64,000 bases of DNA from Clostridia bacterium (GTDB lineage: Bacteria; Bacillota; Clostridia; Oscillospirales; CAG-272), in assembly GCA_017935065.1 (NCBI GenBank), contig JAGBIF010000016.1, positions 1 to 64,000 of the forward strand, read 5' to 3'. The notes beneath the pieces are model-generated. The model made no database searches and was not told the origin of the DNA. It was given only the letters and a program-made list of their open reading frames with translations. The translations under genes were made by a program, and so were the position numbers. Shown here one piece after another: positions 52,049 to 59,132 of this stretch (position 1 is its first letter; the number at the start of each line of letters is the position of its first letter).

Positions 52049-54307
52049 ATGAAAACGAAAACGAAAATAGAAAACGAAAGTAAGAAAAAGAAGAAAAAGA
52101 AGAATTACGAAATACGATATAGCGGTGCGAAGGAAAGACTAAAGATTTATAATAAAGAGCATAAACGCCAGAAGAACGATAGTCTTTTCTCTCGCCCGCG
52201 CTTGATATCATTTTATCTTGTATGGGCTTTTATATTTGTTGCATCGGTGCTTTACGCGATATTCAGATGCGGACATTCATATAACCGTCTTATAATTACG
52301 GTGCGTGATGTATTCGTCAGTTTTGGTTACTATCTCACATGGTTTTTCCCGCTGGATATAATACCGACAGTAAACGATATGCCTACAGGTGGTGTCGGTT
52401 CTATACTTCCCGATACCTTTGAGGCGTTCGGAGAGCGTTGTGCGAACTTATGGTCTAATATATGGAACGGTGATAATTTTTTGAATTATTTAAGTTCGGG
52501 TGCAACGCACGTAGAAACGTTCTCAAAGGTAATCGTTATAATTCTGCCGATGATACTTATGTTCAGGCTTATAGTCGATATGATAGTATCTAGCCGTAAT
52601 GTTGATTGGAATATCAAGACGAGGGCGTATAAGTGTTATGAAAAAGTATTAGATGCGGTATATTATCCTTCAAAGAGATATGTGCAGGATTTTATTGTTT
52701 TCACCGAAGGGCATTATTTTAAAGAGTATCTGCTTGTACTTTGGATGTGCAATTTAAATATAATGTCAATTATCGTGGGATTTATCGCGTGGTATATATA
52801 TTTTGCTAAAGCATTTACATTTTTGAATGTGTACATTCAAATTTATAAATTGACGGTAGATATAGCGATATTCTTCAAAACAAGTTTTTTTGCGCTCACG
52901 GTAGCGGTCTTTGTCTATCTTTATATACGCTGGCGGGATAAGGTAGCTATGTCTATACTTGACCGTCAAGAGGCTAAGCTTAATAAGAGAGTCGCGGATC
53001 TTCCTGTGGCAGTATATATCACAGGCGCGCCCGGTACTAAAAAGACTTCCTCGGCAGTAAATATCGCACTCACTAAGACTATTCAGTATCGTAACGAAGC
53101 GCTTGACCGTTTGTTTAAATACTATATGTATTTCCTCGATTTTCCGTGGGTACGCTTTGAGAAGCAAATACAGCTATATATGAGCCAGCACAAAATATAT
53201 AACCTTGCATCCATTGAGGCGGTATATAATTTCAAGCGCTCGGACTTTACTTCGGGCAATAATACATATGGGTATGATGTAATTAAATATCGTACGGTCT
53301 ATAATGATGGCATAAATGATATAGGTATATGGGAAGCGCTTACTACTTACGCCAAGCTTTATTTTATCTATGTTATAGAGACCTCATTACTTGTCGCGAA
53401 TTTCTCAATTCGTGAAGATTATGTTATAGATAATTGCGGTAACTTTATAATTTACGATAATAACCTGTATACTCATCCTGTGTCAGATGCTAATTCTCAC
53501 TTCTCGCATATCTTGAATTATGATACATTGCGCGTAGGCAAGATGTTAAGCGGAAATGAAAAGATAAGGAATAGCTTCGAATTTGGTGTGCTTGTGTGTA
53601 CCGAGTTCGGCAAGGAACGAGGCTCGCATCTTGATAACCTTGTAGTTAAAAAGTCTGCCGATGAATGTAATGTCAAGAATGACCTATTAAATTATAAGTT
53701 CAAGTTCTCGCGTCATGGCGGTGTGGTAGATAATTATGTATTTGTAATTTGGCTTCTTGACGAGCAAAAGGTTACTTCTCTCGATCCCGATATTCGTGAC
53801 TGTTGCGATATAATCAGGCTTCAGAAAACAAGCAGGCAGAAGCTCGCTATACCTTTTTTCTATATTGAATGTCTTGTGTATGATTTATTGCGCTTTATCT
53901 TTAAGTCCTTGTGGCTTAAATATAGACACTCTCACGGCAATAGGACACTTCAGGCATATCTTGTAAAGCATCCGGTAATTATGGTAATATTATTAATAGA
54001 ACGGCAGTTGAATAAATACGGCTATGTGACTATCTCTTATATGAGGTCTAATTCAGGCAACGAAGAGAATAAAAAAGAAGAGTCAATGCCTCTTGTTGCG
54101 CTTAAGGTATATAAAAAGCGGTATGCTACCGATACGCATAAGCGCTTCTTCCGTAAACGCGCCCTGGATAGTGAGCTTGGCTTTAATGATATACCATGTT
54201 ATGATAGTATCGTTGCTAGCGAAAAAGAATTAAATATGCAGAATAGCTTTATGATTACAACTATGAATTCATTAGGTCAGCAGAACGAAAGCTCTGAAGA
54301 TGAATAA
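52049..54307 (+). CDS. Multi-span membrane P-loop protein, candidate pI/Zot-type assembly ATPase
   Basis: This 752-residue protein has a lysine-rich N terminus (residues 1-30), then six or seven membrane spans up to about residue 300 (first LISFYLVWAFIFVASVLYAIF). The C-terminal domain has the P-loop-like ITGAPGTKKTSSA (about residue 330), a Walker-B-like FGVLVCTEFGKER near 515 and LDPDIRDCCDIIRLQK. The Walker A is degenerate: GAPGTKKT has Lys where Gly precedes the conserved Lys. Filamentous phages use pI/Zot ATPases for extrusion, but M13 pI has one span after the ATPase, so the order here is reversed. A DNA-translocase role is an alternative. Confidence 0.6.
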   Translation: MKTKTKIENESKKKKKKKNYEIRYSGAKERLKIYNKEHKRQKNDSLFSRPRLISFYLVWAFIFVASVLYAIFRCGHSYNRLIITVRDVFVSFGYYLTWFFPLDIIPTVNDMPTGGVGSILPDTFEAFGERCANLWSNIWNGDNFLNYLSSGATHVETFSKVIVIILPMILMFRLIVDMIVSSRNVDWNIKTRAYKCYEKVLDAVYYPSKRYVQDFIVFTEGHYFKEYLLVLWMCNLNIMSIIVGFIAWYIYFAKAFTFLNVYIQIYKLTVDIAIFFKTSFFALTVAVFVYLYIRWRDKVAMSILDRQEAKLNKRVADLPVAVYITGAPGTKKTSSAVNIALTKTIQYRNEALDRLFKYYMYFLDFPWVRFEKQIQLYMSQHKIYNLASIEAVYNFKRSDFTSGNNTYGYDVIKYRTVYNDGINDIGIWEALTTYAKLYFIYVIETSLLVANFSIREDYVIDNCGNFIIYDNNLYTHPVSDANSHFSHILNYDTLRVGKMLSGNEKIRNSFEFGVLVCTEFGKERGSHLDNLVVKKSADECNVKNDLLNYKFKFSRHGGVVDNYVFVIWLLDEQKVTSLDPDIRDCCDIIRLQKTSRQKLAIPFFYIECLVYDLLRFIFKSLWLKYRHSHGNRTLQAYLVKHPVIMVILLIERQLNKYGYVTISYMRSNSGNEENKKEESMPLVALKVYKKRYATDTHKRFFRKRALDSELGFNDIPCYDSIVASEKELNMQNSFMITTMNSLGQQNESSEDE

Positions 54308-54310
54308 TAA

Positions 54311-54348
54311 AACAAGAGGGAACGGAGCTTGCTCCGTTCCCTCTTGTT
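54311..54348. terminator. Bidirectional terminator, perfect 18-bp palindrome
   Basis: AACAAGAGGGAACGGAGC (54311-54328) pairs perfectly with 54331-54348 around a TT loop. It separates the rightward assembly gene from the leftward accessory block. Confidence 0.9.
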
Positions 54349-54653
54349 TAAATATCTGCAAGTATAATTTCGCCTGAAGCTTTTTCCGTCAGGTAATGAC
54401 CGCCTTCATCATCAGTTATATCTGCATATGCCTGTCTTGCGTATTCAAGGCTTATAACGCGCTTCTCGTATTCCTGTATAGCCTTAATAACTATGTATGT
54501 GTTTTGCGCTTCGAGTATACTGATTAAATCGTCAAGCGTGTGCCGAGACATCAGATGTGCGTTATTCCTGAGCCACCGCTCGGCAATAGTTATCTTCTTA
54601 AGGGTGTCGGCGCGCGCTACGAATTCATATAAATCCTCGGTTTTAATGTTCAT
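54348..54653 (-). CDS. Hypothetical protein of the leftward accessory block
   Basis: This 101-residue, mainly helical protein (TLKKITIAERWLRNNAHLMS region) has no recognised motif. AGGTGA lies 5 bases before its ATG, and directly upstream of that is an 18-bp palindrome shared with three other places in the element. It is the last gene of the leftward block. Confidence 0.6.
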   Translation of the reverse strand: MNIKTEDLYEFVARADTLKKITIAERWLRNNAHLMSRHTLDDLISILEAQNTYIVIKAIQEYEKRVISLEYARQAYADITDDEGGHYLTEKASGEIILADI

Positions 54654-54663
54654 ATTTCACCTC

Positions 54664-54681
54664 TTGAAAGTGCATTTTCAA
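54664..54681 (-). promoter_or_regulatory. 18-bp palindrome, copy 3 (abuts a ribosome site)
   Basis: On the minus strand TTGAAAATGCACTTTCAA ends two bases before the AGGTGA ribosome site of the gene starting at 54653. The layout is the same as at 51066 although the genes differ. Confidence 0.65.
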
Positions 54682-54974
54682 AAATCAAATTCAGTTCTGA
54701 ATTGATACTTCATTTGAAGTTCTTGTGCAGAGTAAACATTGAATTCATCAAAGGGATATATCTCGGGGTGTATCTCTATGGGATTAAATTCGTCTATGAC
54801 ATAAGCGATACAGTCATAGCCCTCAACATTGATGACGATAAAATCATCAATGTTGAGGATCCTCGTAAATCTGCTCTTTGCATATTCAAAGGCCCTCTTT
54901 ATGGTTTCTGCTCTGCGTTCTTTCGAGATGCTTATCTCGGTAGCAAGGGTGTTGTAGTCTTTAGTCCAAATCAT
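54678..54974 (-). CDS. Hypothetical protein of the leftward accessory block
   Basis: This 98-residue protein starts MIWTKDYNTLATEISISKER and has a helical N-terminal half and a beta-rich second half (FIVINVEGYDCIAYVIDEFN). Its stop codon overlaps palindrome copy 3. A hairpin (TGCAGGG/CCCTGCA, 54984-54990 and 55000-55006) lies just ahead of its ATG. No family is recognised. Confidence 0.55.
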   Translation of the reverse strand: MIWTKDYNTLATEISISKERRAETIKRAFEYAKSRFTRILNIDDFIVINVEGYDCIAYVIDEFNPIEIHPEIYPFDEFNVYSAQELQMKYQFRTEFDF

Positions 54975-55014
54975 TTTGTTTGTTGCAGGGACTTAAAGCC
55001 CCTGCACTCCTTTC

Positions 55015-55464
55015 TTATTTTTTAATTATTTGGTGGGTAGTGTATACTTTATTATCGTAGGTTGATGTGAATTGTACTTCTATTGCTTGATATTCAGGGA
55101 ATAATTCATATCTTGGGATTGCGGAATATAGGATATTTTCTGCTACTGCGTACGGATAGGTTTGACCGAGGTATTCCCCAGGCTTTCCTTTGTTTTTTGT
55201 TGTATCATAGTTTTGACCTACGGGACAGCCAAAAAACAGCGATTGAAAATTATCACTTTGAATGACACCTGGCAAAGAGAACATTATCCATCCGTCTATG
55301 ATGTTTTCTTCTTTATGTTCTCTTTCATTGAAACGAAACTTCTCTGCATACAGAGGATATTTGCCTGGCTGAACTAGAATATTTTCATACCATGCGGCGG
55401 TCTCGAAAAAATTGGTGTATATTGTTTCCTTGGGTACGATGTACCATCCTATTTGAAAATTCAT
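55015..55464 (-). CDS. Hypothetical protein of the leftward accessory block
   Basis: This 149-residue protein, starting MNFQIGWYIVPKETIYTNFF, is rich in aromatic residues and predicted beta strands (GWIMFSLPGVIQSDNFQSLF, then IEVQFTSTYDNKVYTTHQII). It has no signal peptide. A GC-rich hairpin (55479-55489 with 55494-55504) lies between it and the protease gene. A 19-bp sequence covering its stop (TCCTTTCTTATTTTTTAAT) recurs at the stop of the upstream gene (55505-55523). Function is unknown. Confidence 0.55.
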   Translation of the reverse strand: MNFQIGWYIVPKETIYTNFFETAAWYENILVQPGKYPLYAEKFRFNEREHKEENIIDGWIMFSLPGVIQSDNFQSLFFGCPVGQNYDTTKNKGKPGEYLGQTYPYAVAENILYSAIPRYELFPEYQAIEVQFTSTYDNKVYTTHQIIKK

Positions 55465-55511
55465 TCTTTCTTCCTTATCCCCCTCACCCTTACGGGCGAG
55501 GGGGTCCTTTC

Positions 55512-56189
55512 TTATTTTTTAATCATAAAATTAATTGATTGGTCTATCTTGTAGCATTCGCCACAGATGAGCGAGAGGTCTCTCGTTGCCCTTACGGATG
55601 CACCGCAAAGGGGACAGACATATTTTCTCGTTGAAGATTTCTTCTTTTTAGGCTCTTCACCTTCATCATCACTTTCATCATCAGTCTTGGGCTTTCTCGG
55701 TGTCTGCGGTGGTGTTATAGCACTGTCAAGACGAGTGACTCGGATTTCATCAAGTTCGTTTTCTATGCAGAATTCAATGAGCGAGTCGGTCGGCTTGGTG
55801 ATGGTCCAGCCGTATCTCTCATGATGGTCGATAATCAGGTCGCGCTTCTCTGCTTCTTCCTTGAAGCGCTTGTTATGGTAAGAGTAACCTCTCGATGTGT
55901 CTTGAATGCCGTTCTGCATATTATAAATATGTACCATCTCGTGCAACATGGTTGCGACTACCTCTTCAATCGGGCGGTTGAGTGTTCCTGCACCTATGTT
56001 GAGTTCCTTGCGCCCGTTCCCGTCGCTTATCCACCTATCGCACACGCTCACATGTCCGTATGCTTTCGGGGTGCTCTGAATGGTAATGACAGGCTTTGAA
56101 AGTGCATTTTCAAAATACCTTTCATTCAGAAGATTAAAAATCTTGTTAAGATAACCGCTTACGCGATTATACTCTGTCAGTTGTTTCAT
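55512..56189 (-). CDS. SprT-like zinc metalloprotease domain protein
   Basis: This 225-residue protein has the SprT layout. An N-terminal helix and strand (FNLLNERYFENALSKPVITI) precede the catalytic HExxH in VVATMLHEMVHIYN, with the third ligand near YHNKRFKEEA. An acidic/Lys linker (TDDESDDEGEEPKKKK) leads to a C-terminal zinc ribbon with CPLCG and CGEC. SprT/Spartan proteins cleave DNA-bound proteins, and copies are common on plasmids and phages. A role in clearing Rep-DNA or other crosslinks is a guess. Palindrome copy 4 lies inside its 5' region. Confidence 0.8.
   Translation of the reverse strand: MKQLTEYNRVSGYLNKIFNLLNERYFENALSKPVITIQSTPKAYGHVSVCDRWISDGNGRKELNIGAGTLNRPIEEVVATMLHEMVHIYNMQNGIQDTSRGYSYHNKRFKEEAEKRDLIIDHHERYGWTITKPTDSLIEFCIENELDEIRVTRLDSAITPPQTPRKPKTDDESDDEGEEPKKKKSSTRKYVCPLCGASVRATRDLSLICGECYKIDQSINFMIKK
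56096..56113 (-). promoter_or_regulatory. 18-bp palindrome, copy 4 (inside the SprT-like gene)
   Basis: On the minus strand this reads TTGAAAATGCACTTTCAA, identical to copy 3. It encodes part of YFENALSK, the same short peptide pattern as copy 1 (FENTLSK). Confidence 0.5.
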
Positions 56190-56338
56190 TGTTAAAACCT
56201 CACAATAAATGAATTAGTCAGATGTCTTTAAAATTGGTAAAATTGCCGAATTTGGTATTTTGCTATTGCATTTGATTTTTGCTTGTGCTAAAATTTAGGT
56301 ACTCAAAGGGAGTGGATAGACACGCCCCCTCTGAGCGT

Positions 56339-56370
56339 TAAAATCACTCGGTGGTGCGGGTGATTTTTTT
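56339..56370. terminator. Hairpin with T run near the 3' end of the 35-residue gene
   Basis: AAAATCAC-TCGG pairs with GGGTGATTTT around GTGGTGC. It is followed by T residues on the plus strand and A-rich sequence on the other side, so it may act in both directions. Confidence 0.5.
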
Positions 56371-56476
56371 ATTTAGTTATGTAATCGATAAAATCGAGAA
56401 TTTGTTTCTCGGTCCAACCGAGCGCGAGAAGATACTCGCGTATCCTCTGAAATGCTTTGTCGCTCAAAGTTTCCAT
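56369..56476 (-). CDS. 35-residue conserved-type small helical protein
   Basis: The product METLSDKAFQRIREYLLALG continues with WTEKQILDFIDYITK. From memory, very short proteins of this pattern (SxxxFxxIREYLxxxGWTExQILxxIxYITK) are frequent in Clostridia genomes, usually unannotated. AAAGGATAAGG precedes the ATG. Function is unknown. Confidence 0.65.
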   Translation of the reverse strand: METLSDKAFQRIREYLLALGWTEKQILDFIDYITK

Positions 56477-57248
56477 ACCTTATCCTTTCTGTACTATCTG
56501 CTTTATTTGGCATAGTAGCCCTGCAAGTATTCAGACGCTTGCAGTCGCTGTTGATGAACTCTACGCGACATCAACCTCGCGATACCTGTCTTTAACGCTT
56601 TCAGGCTAAAGCGAATTTTACGACCTTGCGCCCCGAGGGCGCATCCATATCATCTTTCCTAGACCCCCTAGCGGAGCGACTTCTTTAGTTCTCTTTTTGT
56701 TTTGTATGTAGTTGTAGAAGAGCGAAGAAAAATCCATATCACCTCACCTGAGCCCGAAAAGAGAGGACCACCGGCTCAGCCAGATGTCACCGAGAGCAAG
56801 GTTCTGAAAAAAGTTTTTTATCTCTAATTAAATAAAGTATCACTAAAATAAAAAAGTTTTTTCGGGTTCTTGGTTTCTGCCCCCTGGGGCAGAAAACGGT
56901 CCGAAAGGACCGCACTTGAGGAGTATTGACATCAGGATGAGACTGTGGTACTCTAAAAGGGGGCTTGGGTGCGGTGATATGGATATCGCCCTTCAGCAAC
57001 GGAACACAAAACAAAAACACATATACAGTATAATTTTGTATTTAACCCCCGCCACCAAAATGCACAGTGTGCATTTTGGTGTACCCCGTGAACTTAAAAG
57101 CAAAGCAAGGCTACGCACAAAGGTAAGTCCGCTTGCAAAGTATAAATAATGAAACCGAGGGAGCACGCACGTGCCCCTCGGCTCTAATTTTAAATTTGCA
57201 AGCGGTTGCTTTTATGCGGGTTTGCTGACAGCGAAAGGAACATAACGA
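56477..57248. other. Hairpin-rich non-coding region of the element
   Basis: I see no convincing gene in these 772 bases. The region holds a run of strong hairpins: TCTGCCCC/GGGGCAGA (56875-56892), CGGTCC-GAAA-GGACCG (56896-56911), GGTGATAT/ATATCGCC (about 56973-56990), a 13-bp stem CACCAAAATGCAC/GTGCATTTTGGTG (57053-57065 with 57069-57081), and CCGAGGG/CCCTCGG (about 57153-57180). A TTGACA at 56936-56941 with a weak TACTCT 17 bases on could be a promoter. A complementary-strand origin, packaging signal or structured RNA is possible. Confidence 0.5.
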
Positions 57249-58283
57249 ATGAGAAAGTACAGTAGATTGACTTGGGAAAATAGAGTGCAGATTGAAACGC
57301 TCCTTAATGCTGGTGTTAAGGTTACTGAAATAGCAGACCGTCTCGGTTTTACTTTTAGTGCAATTTACAAGGAATTAAAACACGGTTACTATATGCATAA
57401 GAATACAGATTGGACCTATACAAGAAAGTACAGTGCGTATAAGGCGCAAGAGCATATGCTTTTTGAAAAGACTACAAAAGGCGCGCAACTTAAAATAGGT
57501 AATGATTATGAATTGCTTTCTTTCATAGAAGATAAAATCATCAATGAACATCTCTCGCCTGATGCCGTACTAGGTCTGATTAAAAGAGATAATTTACAGT
57601 TTAAAACCTCAATATGCAGAGTTACCCTTTATAGTTATATAGATAAAGGGTTATTTATGAATTTAACGAATAAGGATCTTCGTATAAAAGGTAAGAAGAA
57701 AAAGCATAAAAAAATAAGGGTAGCCAAAAAAGGCACCCTTGGAAAAACTATTGAACAGAGGGATATATCAATACTTACTCGTGATGAATTCGGCCATTGG
57801 GAATTAGATACGGTAGTAGGTAAGAGAACGAGAGATGCTGTCCTCTTTGTATTTACAGAAAGAAAAACAAGACAAGAGATTATAGTTAAGGGAAAAGATA
57901 AAAGTGCGGTTACCTGTGTGAACATATTGAATAAGCTCGAAAAGCACTACGGTAAGAGATTTAAGAAGATATTTAAATCTATAACTTGCGATAACGGTTG
58001 CGAGTTCTCAAATTTTGTTGGTATGGAAAATAGTATATATAAAACTCGGCAACCGCGCACGCAAGTATATTATTGTCATCCTTATTGTAGCTCAGAGCGA
58101 GGCTCAAATGAAAATCAAAATAAAATGATAAGAAGATTTATCCCTAAAAGCACCGTCATAGGTGAATACAGCCCCGCTTTCATCCAAGAAGTACAAGACC
58201 ACATCAATAACTACCCCCGGAGAATATTCGGCTATAAAACCTCTCAAATGCTCTTCAACGAAGAATTAGAAAAAATAATTTAA
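57249..58283 (+). CDS. IS30-family DDE transposase, probable integration enzyme of the element
   Basis: This 344-residue protein has an N-terminal helix-turn-helix (RLTWENRVQIETLLNAG, then KVTEIADRLGFTFSAIYKEL) and the IS30-type catalytic core. Asp187 lies in HWELDTVVG, Asp248 in TCDNGCEF and Glu288 in SERGSNENQNKMIRRF. Length and motifs match complete IS30 transposases. It ends 28 bases before the right direct repeat, where an integrase usually sits. IS30-type enzymes form circular intermediates, which suits a phage. Spiroplasma filamentous phages are known to carry such transposases. Confidence 0.88.
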   Translation: MRKYSRLTWENRVQIETLLNAGVKVTEIADRLGFTFSAIYKELKHGYYMHKNTDWTYTRKYSAYKAQEHMLFEKTTKGAQLKIGNDYELLSFIEDKIINEHLSPDAVLGLIKRDNLQFKTSICRVTLYSYIDKGLFMNLTNKDLRIKGKKKKHKKIRVAKKGTLGKTIEQRDISILTRDEFGHWELDTVVGKRTRDAVLFVFTERKTRQEIIVKGKDKSAVTCVNILNKLEKHYGKRFKKIFKSITCDNGCEFSNFVGMENSIYKTRQPRTQVYYCHPYCSSERGSNENQNKMIRRFIPKSTVIGEYSPAFIQEVQDHINNYPRRIFGYKTSQMLFNEELEKII

Positions 58284-58288
58284 TTTTT

Positions 58289-58298
58289 TTGTAATTAG
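58289..58298 (-). repeat. Terminal inverted repeat, right copy
   Basis: TTGTAATTAG is the exact inverse of 44389-44398. It lies between the transposase stop and the right direct repeat, 13 bases from the latter. Confidence 0.5.
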
Positions 58299-58311
58299 GT
58301 ATTGACATTTA

Positions 58312-58329
58312 CGTATTTAAGGAATATTT
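58312..58329 (+). repeat. Right attachment-like direct repeat
   Basis: CGTATTTAAGGAATATTT is identical to 44357-44374. Its last two bases are part of the ung stop codon. The adjacent ung tail continues AAGGAAT, giving a local 11-bp tandem ATTTAAGGAAT (58316-58337). Confidence 0.88.
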
Positions 58330-59011
58330 AAGGAATAAAATCCTCACTTTGGCTCCAGTCGATTTTGGATAGGGCGTTTTTTTCGAGAAATTCGTTAGCC
58401 GATATGAAGTGTCGGTTGCCGAAAAATCCGTTATATGCCGACAGCGGGCTTGGATGAGCCGATTCTAATATGAGATGGCGCTTATTCGTGATAAGCGAGC
58501 GCTTCTTCCTCGCGTGTCCGCCCCAGAGCATAAATACGATAGGCGTCTGTCTTTCATTAAGAAGCCCGATTATTCTGTCGGTGAGAATTTCCCAGCCCCG
58601 TCCCGTGTGGCTCATAGGTGAAGCCTCTCTTACTGTAAGCGTGGTATTAAGCAGCAGCACACCCTACTTAGCCCAGCCGACAAGCTCGCCCGTCCTTGGC
58701 TCATCAAAGCCGTACTCGGTCTTAAGCTCCTTGAAGATATTGACAAGCGACGGCGGCTTTTTCACCCCCGCAAGAACCGAGAAGCAAAGCCCGTGCGCCT
58801 GTCCCTGCCCGTGATAGGGGTCCTGCCCGAGAATAACCACCTTGACATTTTCATAAGGTGTGTATTTGAAAGCGTTGAATATATCGTTCATATCGGGGTA
58901 TATTCTTCGTGTGGAATATTCTTCCTTAAGAAACTCACGCAGCGAAAGATAATACTCACTCGAAAATTCATCCCTCAGTAAAAGGTCCCAATCGTTTCCA
59001 AGCCTAACCAA
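58328..59011 (-). pseudogene. ung: Uracil-DNA glycosylase interrupted by an in-frame TAG
   Basis: Both halves align with family 1 uracil-DNA glycosylase, which removes uracil from DNA. The upstream part has the water-activating loop [17 protein letters not shown] and [11 protein letters not shown]. The downstream part has GVLLLNTTLTVRE and the DNA-intercalation loop ESAHPSPLSA. Between them, at 58661-58663, the codon after LVGWAK is TAG where homologues have Gln (WAKQGVLLLN). One C-to-T change in CAG explains it. No frameshift or other damage is visible. I chose TTG 59011 with GGGGGG upstream. The gene may be newly dead, suppressed, or a sequencing error. Confidence 0.85.
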
Positions 59012-59132
59012 CTCACAGCCCCCCTTTTTTTCCTTTTTTCTATTATAGCAGACAAAGGGGCGGGATTTCAAGCATTTATAAAAGAAAAGTCCGCTAGTTT
59101 ACGAAGCGGACTTGGATTATTGCCCCGATTAT

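Larger units (their letters stand above)
44357..58329 (+). mobile_element. Integrated CRESS-Rep / inovirus-like prophage with IS30-type transposase
   Basis: The 13.97-kb region is bracketed by an 18-bp perfect direct repeat and is clearly richer in AT than the flanks. Gene order is: small regulator, CRESS-type origin, rep, ssDNA-binding-like protein, structural genes with secretion signals, assembly ATPase, a leftward accessory block with a SprT-like protease, a hairpin-rich non-coding region, then the transposase. There is no rRNA, tail, head, portal or terminase gene, which excludes a tailed phage. The simplest reading is a filamentous-phage-like prophage with a CRESS replication module. 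A conjugative or plasmid-derived element is the main alternative. Confidence 0.8.

Noticed and set aside
57249..58283. A lone IS30 insertion sequence unrelated to the prophage
   Set aside because: I see no pair of IS30-type terminal repeats closely flanking only the transposase; the matching 10-bp repeats and 18-bp direct repeats bracket the whole 14-kb element. Not fully excluded, so listed as a refuting test.
44357..58329. Conjugative element or tailed prophage
   Set aside because: There is no relaxase of the MOB type, no VirB4-like gene, and no terminase, portal, capsid or tail gene. The Rep motifs and origin are of CRESS type.
58328..59011. Stop-codon reassignment of TAG to Gln
   Set aside because: Several intact genes in the window end at TAG (for example trmL at 8684-8686 and the gene ending at 13836), so TAG is used as a normal stop.
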